64,000 nucleotides of DNA from Methanolobus profundi. GTDB taxonomy: Archaea; Halobacteriota; Methanosarcinia; Methanosarcinales; Methanosarcinaceae. A program made the translations under genes and the position numbers. The stretch covers positions 186,001 to 250,000 of the forward strand of contig NZ_FOUJ01000004.1 in the NCBI RefSeq assembly GCF_900114835.1, given 5' to 3'. Under the pieces are notes generated by a model. It saw nothing but the letters and a program-made list of their open reading frames with translations, had not been told where the DNA came from and searched no databases. Shown piece by piece: positions 28,891 to 38,393 of this stretch; positions within the stretch are counted from its first letter, which is position 1; each line of letters starts with the position of its first letter.

Positions 28891-30255
28891 ATGACCACCA
28901 TCCCATCCATTAACCCCACAACAGGCACAGTAATAGGTGAAGTTGAAATGCATACTGACGAGCAGGTGAGCAGGATGCTCAAAAAGTCTGCAGACACCTT
29001 CAGGGAATGGAAACGAACCGATATCTCAGAGCGTAATGAGCTCCTGAAGAACTTCGCAGATCTGTTGAGGAAGAACAAGCAACAGTATGGTGAACTTATC
29101 ACGGCAGAGATGGGAAAGGTCATCAAGCAGGCTGTTCCTGAGGTTGTGAAATGTGCCACCATGTTCGACTATTTTGCTGACAACGCAGAGAGGATGCTTG
29201 AACCCGAGCCTGCAGAGGAATTATGCGACTCTACAATACATTATGAACCAATGGGAACCGTTCTTGCTATCAAACCATGGAACTTCCCGTTCTGGCAGGT
29301 TCTCAGTGCAGCCGCTCATGTACTTGCAGGCGGTAATGTCATGCTTCTCAAGCATTCCAGCTATGTGCCAATGTGTGCACTTGAGATCGAGAACATCTTC
29401 CTTGAGGCCGGATTCCCTGAGGGGGTCTTCCAGACAATGCTTATCGATGGAAAGACCGCATCCTCACTTATCCCAAGGGATGAGATCAAAGCCGTATCAT
29501 TCACCGGGGGGTTCGATGCCGGACAGAAGGTTGCTGAACTTTCAGCCCACAATATGAAGAAGTTCGTGCTGGAACTTGGTGGAAGTGATCCATTCCTGAT
29601 ACTCGATGATGCCAATGTGGAAATGGCTGCAAAGGTAGCTGTTCCGAGCCGTTTCATCAATACCGGACAGACCTGCATAGCTGCCAAACGTTTCATCGTC
29701 ATGGAAGAGGGTGCAGAGGAATTCACGGAAAGGTTCGTTGAAGGGACGAATAAACTGAACATCGGTGACCCGATGGACCCTGAGACAGATATCGGTCCAA
29801 TGGTCAGGGATGAACAGATACTGGCGCTCGAGGCGCAGGTCAACGATGCAATATCAAAGGGTGCAAAGGCAATTGTCCCCGGTGGAAGAATGGCAGGTAA
29901 AGGTTACATGTACTCACCAACTGTCCTCAGTAATGTGACCCGGGATATGAAGGTCATGAGTGAGGAGACATTCGGACCTGTGGCACCGATAATCACTGTG
30001 AAAATTGAGGAAGAAGCCATCGAACTTGCCAACGATTCCGAGTTCGGTCTGGGAGCAAGTGTCTGGAGTCAGGACCGTGACAGGGCCATGAAGATCGCAT
30101 CAGAACTTGAGACAGGAATGGTAGGGATCAACTCATTCTGCACACCACAGGCATGCCTGCCTTTTGGTGGTGTCAAGAAAAGCGGAATGGGCAGAGAGCT
30201 TTCAAGGCATGGGTTCCTTGAGTTCATGAATATCAAGTCTGTGAAATTAATGTAA
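28891..30255 (+). CDS. NAD(P)-dependent aldehyde dehydrogenase 1
   Basis: A 454-residue aldehyde dehydrogenase, close to the succinate-semialdehyde type. The active-site Cys262 is in NTGQTCIAAK, the catalytic Glu region is LELGGSDPF, and PWNFPFW is the cofactor-site motif. A GAGGAAAG ribosome site precedes the ATG. It oxidises an aldehyde to the acid. A homologue follows 150 bp downstream, indicating duplication. Substrate is not predictable with certainty. Confidence 0.85.
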   Translation: MTTIPSINPTTGTVIGEVEMHTDEQVSRMLKKSADTFREWKRTDISERNELLKNFADLLRKNKQQYGELITAEMGKVIKQAVPEVVKCATMFDYFADNAERMLEPEPAEELCDSTIHYEPMGTVLAIKPWNFPFWQVLSAAAHVLAGGNVMLLKHSSYVPMCALEIENIFLEAGFPEGVFQTMLIDGKTASSLIPRDEIKAVSFTGGFDAGQKVAELSAHNMKKFVLELGGSDPFLILDDANVEMAAKVAVPSRFINTGQTCIAAKRFIVMEEGAEEFTERFVEGTNKLNIGDPMDPETDIGPMVRDEQILALEAQVNDAISKGAKAIVPGGRMAGKGYMYSPTVLSNVTRDMKVMSEETFGPVAPIITVKIEEEAIELANDSEFGLGASVWSQDRDRAMKIASELETGMVGINSFCTPQACLPFGGVKKSGMGRELSRHGFLEFMNIKSVKLM

Positions 30256-30405
30256 GTACACATCAATTCAAAATATAATTCTCATTTTCCTTTTTTCTCT
30301 CTTTTTTGAACTACTCCTAAATCAATTATATATCATATCAACTATTAAATAAAAGAAAGGAGTGAAAGCTCCCGTACTTCATATAATACAACAGGGGAAT
30401 TATAA

Positions 30406-31773
30406 TTGGGTAAGATACGTTCTGTCAATCCTGCAACAGGGGAACTGAATGGAGAGTTCGATCTCTATTCTCAGCAAATGGTGGACCAGAAGATAGAGAA
30501 TTCAAGAAAAGCATTCGATGAGTGGAAGAAAGAACCCATAGTAGAAAGGACATTTTCCATCGAATGCGTTGCTGAGGTCCTGAGAAGCAGGAGAGAAGAA
30601 CTTGCAGAGACCATAACAAAGGAAATGGGAAAGCCCATCAAGGAATCCCTTGCAGAGATCGATAAATGTGCATGGACGTGCGATTATTTTGCAGAGAAGG
30701 CAGACACTTTCCTTGCAGCTGAATTCGTGGAAACAGATGCTGAAACATCAGGTTTTGTCTACGAGCCTGTTGGGACAGTTCTGAGCATAATGCCATGGAA
30801 CTTCCCGTTCTGGCAGGCACTAAGATTCGGAATACCTGCACTTGCTGGTGGAAATACAGTACTTCTGAAACATGCAAGTAACGTTCCCATGTGTGCCCTG
30901 GAGATAGAGAAGATCTTTATAGAGGCCGGTGTTCCTGAAGGTGTCTATCAGACACTTCTCGTGGATGGCCCCACAGCTTCCTCACTAATATCGAGGAATG
31001 AGATCAGTGCCGTGACCTTCACTGGAAGCAAACCAGCTGGAGAAAAGGTAGCAGAGGCAGCAGGAAGAAATATCAAAAAGGTCGTCCTGGAACTTGGTGG
31101 GAGTGATCCGCTTATCGTTCTGGACGATGCAGATATCGAAAAAGTGGCCAAAGCAGCGGTTTCAGCCCGGTTCCAGAACTGTGGACAAAGCTGTATTGCA
31201 GCCAAACGTTTACTAATTGACGAGACTATCGTGGAAAATTTCACAGACCTTTTCCTTGACAATGTCAGCAAACTCAGGATAGGTGACCCAATGGATCCCG
31301 AGACCGATATGGGACCACTTTCAAGTAAAGGACAGATGGAGCTCATCAAAGATCAGGTAGATAAGAGCATTAAAATGGGAGCTAACGTACTGGCACAAGG
31401 CGGACCTCAGGAAGGAGATGGATACTTCTACATGCCAACGGTTCTCAGCAATATTGCAAAGGAAGCGCCTGTTGTCATTGAGGAGACCTTCGGACCTGTA
31501 GCACCTATAATAACATTCAGCAATGAAGAAGAAGCCATTGAGATCGCTAACAGCACAGAATACGGACTTGGTGCCAGCATCTGGAGCAAAGAGAGCCAGA
31601 GAGCTATGAGAATGACACGGCACATAGAGGCTGGTATTATTGCTGTTAACAACATAGTAGCTTCCGACCCACGACTACCATTTGGGGGAATGAAGAAAAG
31701 TGGTGTTGGAAGAGAACTGTATCGTATAGGAATGCTTGAATTTATGACTGTCAAATCAATGAAGGTGTATTAA
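30406..31773 (+). CDS. NAD(P)-dependent aldehyde dehydrogenase 2
   Basis: A 455-residue paralogue of the upstream dehydrogenase, clearly related along its whole length. Catalytic Cys263 is in NCGQSCIAAK and LELGGSDPL is conserved. The start is TTG (GGGG about nine bases upstream). It is followed after 3 bp by the ALS-like gene, so those two are co-translated. The difference in spacing suggests its own promoter in the AT-rich 30256-30405 gap. Confidence 0.85.
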   Translation: MGKIRSVNPATGELNGEFDLYSQQMVDQKIENSRKAFDEWKKEPIVERTFSIECVAEVLRSRREELAETITKEMGKPIKESLAEIDKCAWTCDYFAEKADTFLAAEFVETDAETSGFVYEPVGTVLSIMPWNFPFWQALRFGIPALAGGNTVLLKHASNVPMCALEIEKIFIEAGVPEGVYQTLLVDGPTASSLISRNEISAVTFTGSKPAGEKVAEAAGRNIKKVVLELGGSDPLIVLDDADIEKVAKAAVSARFQNCGQSCIAAKRLLIDETIVENFTDLFLDNVSKLRIGDPMDPETDMGPLSSKGQMELIKDQVDKSIKMGANVLAQGGPQEGDGYFYMPTVLSNIAKEAPVVIEETFGPVAPIITFSNEEEAIEIANSTEYGLGASIWSKESQRAMRMTRHIEAGIIAVNNIVASDPRLPFGGMKKSGVGRELYRIGMLEFMTVKSMKVY

Positions 31774-31776
31774 AAA

Positions 31777-33414
31777 ATGAAAGCTAGTGATCTCTTTGTC
31801 AAATGTCTTGAAAATGAAGGTGTTGAATATATATTCGGTGTCCCAGGGGAGGAGACCATAGACCTTACCGAATCGCTCCGGAAGTCAAAGATAAAATTCA
31901 TCCCTACCAGACATGAGCAGAGTGCCGCTTTCATGGCAGATATGCACGGAAGGCTCACTCACAGGCCTGGCGTATGTCTTGCAACACTTGGTCCCGGAGC
32001 CACTAATCTCATAACAGGTGTTGCTGACGCACAACTTGACAGAGCACCACTGGTAGCAATAACAGGTCAGTCAGCCCTTGAAAAGACTCACAAGGAATCA
32101 CATCAATACATCGATATTGTTACTGCTTTCAAACAATTCACAACCTGGAACTCTAAGGTCACACGTCCTGATTTCATCCCTGAGATAGTTCACAAGGCAT
32201 TCGATATCGCTGCTGACCGTCCGGGAGCAACACATATAGAGCTTCCCGAAGATGTTGCCAAGGAAGAGACATCAAAGGAGCCTATCGCCAGGAAAGTGTA
32301 TCCTCATATCAGTCTCCACGATGAGAGAGAGCTCAAAAGAGCTGCTGAAATGATAAGAGAAAGCTCCATGCCAATGATACTTGCAGGAAATGGTGTGTTC
32401 AGGGAAGATGCAGCGATCGAGCTCAGGAAACTGGTCCAGTTCACAGGACTTCCTGTAGCTACAACATTCATGGGAAAAGGCGCGATACCTGCTGATGATG
32501 AGCACTACCTTGGTTCAATGGGTATCAAGGACCGCGACCACATTATGTGTGGGTTTGAAATGGCTGACCTTGTGATATGTATAGGGTTCGATTACGTTGA
32601 GTACACACCAAAATTCTGGAATCCTGACAAGTCAAAGAAGATAATACACATTCATAATGACCACCCGGAAATAGATGAGAACTATGTCCCGGACATCATG
32701 CTTATCGGAAGTATCAAACAGGCACTTTTCAGCCTGAGACAGCAGTGTGAGTTTACAAGAGAGATGCCGGACAGGTTCACGAAGGTCCGCTCAAGGATGA
32801 GAGCAGAGATAGAGGACTATGCAGAGGACTTGTCATTCCCTATGAAACCACAGAGGATACTGAGCGATGTGAGGGAAGCGCTTGGAAGAGATGACATCCT
32901 GATAAGCGATGTAGGAGCCCACAAATTGTGGATCGGGCGTCTTTTCCCTGCCTACGAACCTAATACTGTTTTCATATCCAACGGACTTGCTACCATGGGA
33001 TTTGCACTTCCCGGTGCGATCGCAGCAAGCCTTATCAAACCTGAGAAGAAGGTTGTGGCAATAGCAGGAGATGGTGGTTTCCTCATGAACCTCCAGGACC
33101 TTGAAACTGCTGTAAGACTTGGATGCAACTTTGTTGTAGTGATCTTCAATGACTCGAAGTACGGACTCATCGAATGGCATGAGAGAAAAGCGTTCAACGA
33201 GACCATAGGTATCGATTTCACTAACCCTGATTTTGTTATGCTTGCACAGAGCTTTGGTGCAAAAGGTGTTAAACTTGAAGGTGCGGAAGAGTTGAGACCA
33301 AGACTAGAGGAAGCACTAAGTGCAGGTGGTGTCTGGCTTCTGGATGTGCCGGTTGACTATTCTGAGAATATCAAACTTACAGAGAAACTGAAGAACAACT
33401 TCTGTGAATTGTGA
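31777..33414 (+). CDS. acetolactate synthase large subunit-like TPP enzyme
   Basis: A 545-residue thiamine diphosphate enzyme. The catalytic Glu is in TRHEQSAAFMAD, the TPP/Mg motif is GDGGFLMN...FNDSKYGLIEW, and the middle domain is DHASE-like. Its length and lack of an adjacent small (regulatory) subunit fit catabolic AlsS-type enzymes making acetolactate from pyruvate, rather than the biosynthetic IlvB. Its operon partner is an aldehyde dehydrogenase, which suggests a decarboxylation-plus-oxidation route; this is inference. Confidence 0.85.
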   Translation: MKASDLFVKCLENEGVEYIFGVPGEETIDLTESLRKSKIKFIPTRHEQSAAFMADMHGRLTHRPGVCLATLGPGATNLITGVADAQLDRAPLVAITGQSALEKTHKESHQYIDIVTAFKQFTTWNSKVTRPDFIPEIVHKAFDIAADRPGATHIELPEDVAKEETSKEPIARKVYPHISLHDERELKRAAEMIRESSMPMILAGNGVFREDAAIELRKLVQFTGLPVATTFMGKGAIPADDEHYLGSMGIKDRDHIMCGFEMADLVICIGFDYVEYTPKFWNPDKSKKIIHIHNDHPEIDENYVPDIMLIGSIKQALFSLRQQCEFTREMPDRFTKVRSRMRAEIEDYAEDLSFPMKPQRILSDVREALGRDDILISDVGAHKLWIGRLFPAYEPNTVFISNGLATMGFALPGAIAASLIKPEKKVVAIAGDGGFLMNLQDLETAVRLGCNFVVVIFNDSKYGLIEWHERKAFNETIGIDFTNPDFVMLAQSFGAKGVKLEGAEELRPRLEEALSAGGVWLLDVPVDYSENIKLTEKLKNNFCEL

Positions 33415-33423
33415 GAATAAGGG

Positions 33424-33723
33424 TTAATCCCTTACATCCACATCTTTCCAGAATGCAACATAGTCCCTGAAATCCTTGCCCACCTTTTCAGGCGAACCTG
33501 CTTTGGGTTCAGGATAATACCATGCAGCATCAGTATTGACATCTCCATCAACAACGACGTCATAATAATTTGCAAGCCCTTTCCAGGGACAGGTAGTCTG
33601 ATAGTCACTTTTCCTGAAGTATTCCATATTAACAGAATCCGGCGGAAAATAATGATTGCCTTCGATCATTATCGTTTCATTGCTCTCTGCAAGAGTAACT
33701 CCGTTCCATGTAGCTTTTGCCAT
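33424..33723 (-). CDS. DUF427 protein
   Basis: A 99-residue single-domain DUF427 protein: KATWNGVTLAES and CPWKGLANYY are family signatures, with a small beta-tent fold. The function is unknown. Start at the ATG after GGAGTGG; a GTG three codons upstream is in frame. Converges on the ALS-like gene. Confidence 0.8.
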   Translation of the reverse strand: MAKATWNGVTLAESNETIMIEGNHYFPPDSVNMEYFRKSDYQTTCPWKGLANYYDVVVDGDVNTDAAWYYPEPKAGSPEKVGKDFRDYVAFWKDVDVRD

Positions 33724-33896
33724 ATTGACCACTCCATCTGTATATTTGTTCTTTACAGTTTAAAAGAGTGTGCATGGAAGAATTAGTATATATTCTCATG
33801 TGAAGAGCCTGAAAGCATCACAGTATTTCTGTCCCCTCTCCATTGACCGCAGATCACTTTATGGTATGGAACATGATCTTTGATGGGAGTGATATA

Positions 33897-34490
33897 ATGC
33901 ATGATCCGCTTGAGTTCCTGAGAACTGTCAGATCAGTAGCAATTGCAACTATTGATGACGGAAGACCGGCTGTAAGAATGACCGATGTGATGCTTCATGA
34001 AAATGGAAAACTCTATTTTCTGACAGCACGCGGAAAAGCATACTACAGGCAACTGAAAGATGATCCTGAGATCGCCATAGTTGCCATGGACAAGAATTAT
34101 GTTATGGTCAGGGTCAAAGGCAGGATAGAGTTCGTGGGCCAGGAACTTCTTGAAAGGATATTCGACCAGAATCCTGCAATGAAAGAACTGTATCCCGGTG
34201 ATACCAGAGAGATACTTGAGGTATTCTGTCTTTCAAAAGGGACAGGGGAAGTATTCGACCTTTCAGTTGTCCCTCCTGAACGTGAAAAGTTCGCCTTCGG
34301 AGGAGCTACAGTGGAAAAAAGTGGTTACCTGATCAATGATAACTGCATTGCCTGTGGTGTTTGCAAAGATGCCTGTCCTGTAGGAGCCATCATAGAAGGG
34401 GAGATTTACACAATAAACGCCTCTATATGCCTGAAATGTGGAAATTGTTATGAGAAATGTCCTGTCGATGCGATCGAACTTATCAAGTGA
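33897..34490 (+). CDS. flavin-binding pyridoxamine oxidase-like protein with 2x[4Fe-4S]
   Basis: A 197-residue fusion. Residues 1-130 form an FMN-binding split-barrel (PNPOx-like: LRTVRSVAIATIDDGRP, KAYYRQLKDDPEIAIV). The C-terminus has a two-cluster ferredoxin (CIACGVCKDACP, CLKCGNCYEKCP). It likely passes electrons between ferredoxin-type clusters and flavin in the cytoplasm; the substrate is unknown. The start is chosen at the ATG preceded by GGGAGTGATATA; an 18-codon upstream extension lacks support. Confidence 0.8.
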   Translation: MHDPLEFLRTVRSVAIATIDDGRPAVRMTDVMLHENGKLYFLTARGKAYYRQLKDDPEIAIVAMDKNYVMVRVKGRIEFVGQELLERIFDQNPAMKELYPGDTREILEVFCLSKGTGEVFDLSVVPPEREKFAFGGATVEKSGYLINDNCIACGVCKDACPVGAIIEGEIYTINASICLKCGNCYEKCPVDAIELIK

Positions 34491-34522
34491 TCGGGAGAGT
34501 ACATTACAAAAATATCCCTGAT

Positions 34523-34554
34523 GATACATTTATAAAAAGTGTACATCATGTATC
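34523..34554. promoter_or_regulatory. inverted repeat flanking a TATA-like box before the osmoprotectant operon
   Basis: GATACAT (34523-34529) and ATGTATC (34548-34554) are perfect inverse copies around CATTTATAAAAAG, about 63 bp before the ATG of the binding-protein gene. Position suits an operator that overlaps the promoter, perhaps for osmotic control. Confidence 0.4.
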
Positions 34555-34616
34555 TTATAGGGAAGTCGTTATCGAATTACAGTTACTGATAACAAGCGAT
34601 CTCGGGGTGTTTAACT

Positions 34617-35564
34617 ATGAAAAAGACAATTCTGATACTTTTAGTTGTAATTATGGCTCTTTTTGCCGCTGGTTGCACAGACCAGACCTCAGACATGGCA
34701 GATAATACTGATATGGAAGATGCTACTGACCAGCAGATGAAGGAAGAGACCATTGTGATAGGGTCCAAGCTTTTCCAGGAATCATATATCCTTGCTCACA
34801 TGACAGCTCTTGTTCTTGAGGATGCGGGGTATGACACTGATGTTAAACAAGGTCTTGGTGGGACATTTGTCAATTATGAGGCTTTGAAAGCAGGTCAGAT
34901 ACACACATATGCTGAATATACCGGTACTGCTTACAGCCAGATACTCAGCCTTGAACAGCTTGACAACTGGGACAGGCAGGTCGTGTATAACATGACAGAA
35001 GAAGGTCTCATGGAACAGGACGGTGTAATGATAGTCAGCAACCTTGGTTTTGAGGATGCATATGCTATTGCAGTACAGGAAGAATGGGCTGCTGAGAACA
35101 ATGTCACAAAGATAAGTGATCTCGAACCATACGCAGCAGAAATGACCATCGGTACAGATCCGGAATTTGCCACACGTGAAGATGGACTTCCACGTATCAC
35201 TGAAGTGTACGGATTTGAGTTCATGGACTACAAGCAGGCAGTCGCTACCGTCATGTACGAAGCCATCAGGAACGACGAGGTCAATGCAATATCAGCATAC
35301 ACTACCGATACAAGAAATGAGGTATTCGACCTCAGAGTGCTTGAGGATGATAAGAACGCACTGCCACCTTACGATGCTATCCTGATAGTCACAGAGGAAT
35401 TCGCAGATGAGAATCCTGAGGCTATTGCTGCTATGAAGAAGCTCGACGGTGCAATAGATACCGATACAATGAGACAGCTGAACTATCAGTTCGATATCGA
35501 GCAGAAGGAACCAAGGGATATCGCATATGAGTTCCTTGTCGCTGAAGGCATCATAGAGGGATAA
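34617..35564 (+). CDS. glycine betaine/choline-type substrate-binding lipoprotein
   Basis: A 315-residue OpuAC/OpuCC-like receptor. A 19-residue signal with lipobox FAAGC places it as a lipoprotein on the outer membrane face. The mature part has IVIGSKLFQESYILAHM, QGLGGTFVNYEAL and YAEYTGTAY, the OpuAC-type fold that binds quaternary amines by aromatic residues. It opens a four-gene ABC transporter operon. Substrate may be glycine betaine, choline or carnitine. Confidence 0.88.
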   Translation: MKKTILILLVVIMALFAAGCTDQTSDMADNTDMEDATDQQMKEETIVIGSKLFQESYILAHMTALVLEDAGYDTDVKQGLGGTFVNYEALKAGQIHTYAEYTGTAYSQILSLEQLDNWDRQVVYNMTEEGLMEQDGVMIVSNLGFEDAYAIAVQEEWAAENNVTKISDLEPYAAEMTIGTDPEFATREDGLPRITEVYGFEFMDYKQAVATVMYEAIRNDEVNAISAYTTDTRNEVFDLRVLEDDKNALPPYDAILIVTEEFADENPEAIAAMKKLDGAIDTDTMRQLNYQFDIEQKEPRDIAYEFLVAEGIIEG

Positions 35565-35622
35565 AGAACAGATATTCTTTTCTCTCTTATTTTTAAACAC
35601 GAAACAACCCAGGGTGCATGTC

Positions 35623-36750
35623 ATGCAAACCGAAAGGCTGTTCGAGAGAATAGATTCCATCCACCTGGAAGGGATAACAAAGAAGTATGGTCACGGATTT
35701 GCAGTGAAGGACCTTGACCTTGAGATACAGGGTGGAGAACTCCTTATCCTGATCGGACCCAGTGGTTCAGGAAAGACCACTGCACTGAGAATGATCAACC
35801 GTATGATCGAGCAGGATGCAGGAACCGTTACTATCAACGGGATAAACACAAAGGATGCAGACCCGGTCCGTCTGCGTCGCAATATGGGTTATGTGATACA
35901 GAACATAGGTCTCTTTCCTCACATGACCATTGGGGAGAATATCGGTCTTGTACCGAAGCTTGAGGGATGGGATAAGGAAAGGATAAAGGAAAGAGTACGT
36001 ACCCTCCTTGAATTTGTATCGTTGCCACCTGACATGTTCATGGATAGGTATCCAAGGCAACTCAGTGGCGGACAACAGCAAAGAGTAGGTCTTGCCAGGG
36101 CTATGGCAATGGACCCTCCCCTGTTCCTGATGGACGAACCCTTCGGTGCACTTGACCCTATTTTAAGAAAACAGCTCCAGAAGGAGTTCCTCAAGATAAA
36201 GAACGAGATCAACCGTACGATAGTTTTCGTTACCCACGATATAGAGGAAGCTCTTGTACTCGGTGACAGGATAGCAATAATGAACCAGGGAGAGCTTGTA
36301 CAGGTCGGTCCCCCTGAAGAGTTGATCTTCAACCCTGCAAATGAGCTTGTTGCAGATATAGTTGATACCCAGAGGAAATTCAAACACATGGATACTCTCA
36401 AGGTCAAAGACCTGATGTCACCTTTCGATGAGAAATACGTACTTGAAGGTAGAACTGAGACCTGTGATGCAGTAGACGTGATGACCGAAAGAGACCTTGA
36501 AACTGCTTTTGTGTTCGAGGGTGAGAGACTGATAGGGCAGGTCACTATGGTGGAACTGATGAAATGCAGGACCAGATCACAGAAACTGAGTGATGTTGCA
36601 AGACCCGTTAAAATATTCCAGCCGACCGATTCAGTTGCTTTCGCACTCTCTGAAATGAAGAGCACTGGAGAATATCTTGCGATCGTTATGAACTCGAACG
36701 ATCCGATAGGTATCCTCATTTCTGACGAGGTGCTGCTGAAACTTATCTAA
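35623..36750 (+). CDS. osmoprotectant ABC transporter ATPase with CBS domains
   Basis: A 375-residue OpuCA-like ATPase. Walker A is GPSGSGKT, the signature is LSGGQQQR, Walker B is PLFLMDEP and the switch His is THD. Two CBS domains at about residues 255-370 sense ionic strength in related transporters. Start at the ATG with AGGGTG upstream. Follows the receptor gene by 58 bp. Confidence 0.9.
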   Translation: MQTERLFERIDSIHLEGITKKYGHGFAVKDLDLEIQGGELLILIGPSGSGKTTALRMINRMIEQDAGTVTINGINTKDADPVRLRRNMGYVIQNIGLFPHMTIGENIGLVPKLEGWDKERIKERVRTLLEFVSLPPDMFMDRYPRQLSGGQQQRVGLARAMAMDPPLFLMDEPFGALDPILRKQLQKEFLKIKNEINRTIVFVTHDIEEALVLGDRIAIMNQGELVQVGPPEELIFNPANELVADIVDTQRKFKHMDTLKVKDLMSPFDEKYVLEGRTETCDAVDVMTERDLETAFVFEGERLIGQVTMVELMKCRTRSQKLSDVARPVKIFQPTDSVAFALSEMKSTGEYLAIVMNSNDPIGILISDEVLLKLI

Positions 36751-36764
36751 AGGGGAGATACCTG

Positions 36765-37415
36765 ATGGAGAATATGTTGACGATACGGGTCATAGCAGAT
36801 GTCTGGGAAAGACATCTTATGACCATGCGAACCATTGAGCACCTGCATATGTTCAGCATAGCCCTAATGCTGTCGATAATGATCGGTGTCTCTGTGGGTG
36901 TCTTCATATATATGAGACCAAAGACCGCTGATCCGGTCCTCAATTTCCTGAACATCGTTGAGACGATACCTGACCTGGCTCTCATCGTCCTTCTACTACC
37001 AATACTCAAACTCGGTGCTGGTCCCACCATTGCAGCATGTGTGCTCTATTCCATACTTCCGGTTGCAAGGAACACATATACAGGACTGAAGGGTGTGGAT
37101 GAGCAATACACCTACGTTGCACATGCCATAGGACTCTCTCCAAGAGAAGCATTGTTCAAAGTAAGGATCCCCATGTCATTACCGCTTATAGCAGGTGGTA
37201 TAAGGATAGCTCTTGTGTTCTGCATGGGTGTGGTGACACTTGGAGGACTGGTAGCTGCCGGAGGACTTGGAACGGTGCTGCAGAACGGGATCCAGCTCTA
37301 TCAGAAAGATGCAATTCTGGTTGCAGGGATATGGACTGGCCTTCTGGCAGTGATATTGGACGGTTTTGCAGGCATTATCGAGAAGAAGCTCCACGAGAGG
37401 TATGGAACATGGTAA
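36765..37415 (+). CDS. osmoprotectant ABC transporter permease 1
   Basis: A 216-residue membrane permease with about five helices and the EAA-like loop (YTYVAHAIGLSPREALFKVRIP). GGGGAGATACCTG gives the ribosome site. Its stop overlaps the next permease start by 7 bp. Part of the OpuC-type complex that imports betaine or related solutes. Confidence 0.88.
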   Translation: MENMLTIRVIADVWERHLMTMRTIEHLHMFSIALMLSIMIGVSVGVFIYMRPKTADPVLNFLNIVETIPDLALIVLLLPILKLGAGPTIAACVLYSILPVARNTYTGLKGVDEQYTYVAHAIGLSPREALFKVRIPMSLPLIAGGIRIALVFCMGVVTLGGLVAAGGLGTVLQNGIQLYQKDAILVAGIWTGLLAVILDGFAGIIEKKLHERYGTW

Positions 37416-38023
37416 TTCTTGAAACGGTGCTTGAAGCCACATGGGAACATATCGTCCTCGTTTACACTACACTGCTTGTCAGCATAGCTGTTTCCTTACC
37501 ACTTGCTTTTGCGGCACTTTACAGTAAAAAGATAGAGTTCGCTGTGATGAAGTTCGCGAATCTCGTACAGGCAGTTCCAAGTTTTGCGGTTGTGGCTATC
37601 ATGGTCCCTTTCCTTGGGATAGGCTTCACACCTGCTGTGGTGGCAATAATGCTGCGTGCTCTGCTGCCTATAATCAAGAATACCTATATCGGTCTGAGCA
37701 ATGTTGACCCTGCGCTGATAGATTACGCAGAAGGTGTGGGTTTAAGCCAGTGGCAGATCCACAGGCATATTAGATTACCAAATGCATATCCGGCAATGTT
37801 CGCAGGTATCAAGTTTGCCGGGATACTTGCTAACAGCATTGCAGTACTGACCGCTTTTATTGGAAGCGGAGGACTTGGAGAAATAATATTCCAGGGACTT
37901 ATAGGTTACAATACCCGTACCCTTCTGGCAGGTGCAATACCTGCTATCATGCTTGCAGTACTGATAGATGTCTCATTCACAATGCTTGAAAGGAAAGTTA
38001 CTCCCGGATATGTTAAAGAGTAA
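37409..38023 (+). CDS. osmoprotectant ABC transporter permease 2
   Basis: A 204-residue permease homologous to the previous one, with the loop ALIDYAEGVGLSQWQIHRHIRLP. The ATG at 37409 overlaps the first permease; an open N-terminal extension lies inside that gene and was not used. The pair forms the membrane channel for the ATPase and the lipoprotein receptor. Confidence 0.88.
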   Translation: MVILETVLEATWEHIVLVYTTLLVSIAVSLPLAFAALYSKKIEFAVMKFANLVQAVPSFAVVAIMVPFLGIGFTPAVVAIMLRALLPIIKNTYIGLSNVDPALIDYAEGVGLSQWQIHRHIRLPNAYPAMFAGIKFAGILANSIAVLTAFIGSGGLGEIIFQGLIGYNTRTLLAGAIPAIMLAVLIDVSFTMLERKVTPGYVKE

Positions 38024-38041
38024 AAAGAACAGGTTGAAATA

Positions 38042-38350
38042 TCATATACCGAAATGCTGTGTGAGCCTGTAATGACCCATTTCCATGCTTGATTCATCTA
38101 TGAGCTTAAAGTATTCAAGACATAGTGGAAGCTTGAGGACCAGACCAAATGCTTTGAGCGCATCGTCCATGTTCTCCCAGTGCAGAACATCCATCCAGGT
38201 GCCATCTTCCTTTTTTAAAAGTTCACGGTCAATGAAACCATCAAGTGAACCAAGTTCCTTCATCATGATATTTGATGCTGCAAGGAATTCATTCTCATTT
38301 ACTCCGGTAATGAGCCTGAACTTGACGACCTCGACCACAATTTCTGACAT
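38042..38350 (-). CDS. dimeric alpha/beta-barrel (ABM-like) protein
   Basis: A 102-residue ferredoxin-fold protein resembling antibiotic-biosynthesis-monooxygenase-like domains: VVEVVKFRL, ELGSLDGFIDRELLKKEDGTWMDV and HWENMDDALKA. No catalytic residues can be assigned. Converges on the second permease gene; divergent from the Trm5/Tyw2-like gene. Confidence 0.6.
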   Translation of the reverse strand: MSEIVVEVVKFRLITGVNENEFLAASNIMMKELGSLDGFIDRELLKKEDGTWMDVLHWENMDDALKAFGLVLKLPLCLEYFKLIDESSMEMGHYRLTQHFGI

Positions 38351-38393
38351 TTTATCTCCTGAATCATCTATGCATCAATGATTTATTGCTTTA

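Noticed and set aside
35919-36719. 266-aa ORF opposite the transporter ATPase gene
   Set aside because: Antisense shadow; the plus strand carries all ATPase motifs.
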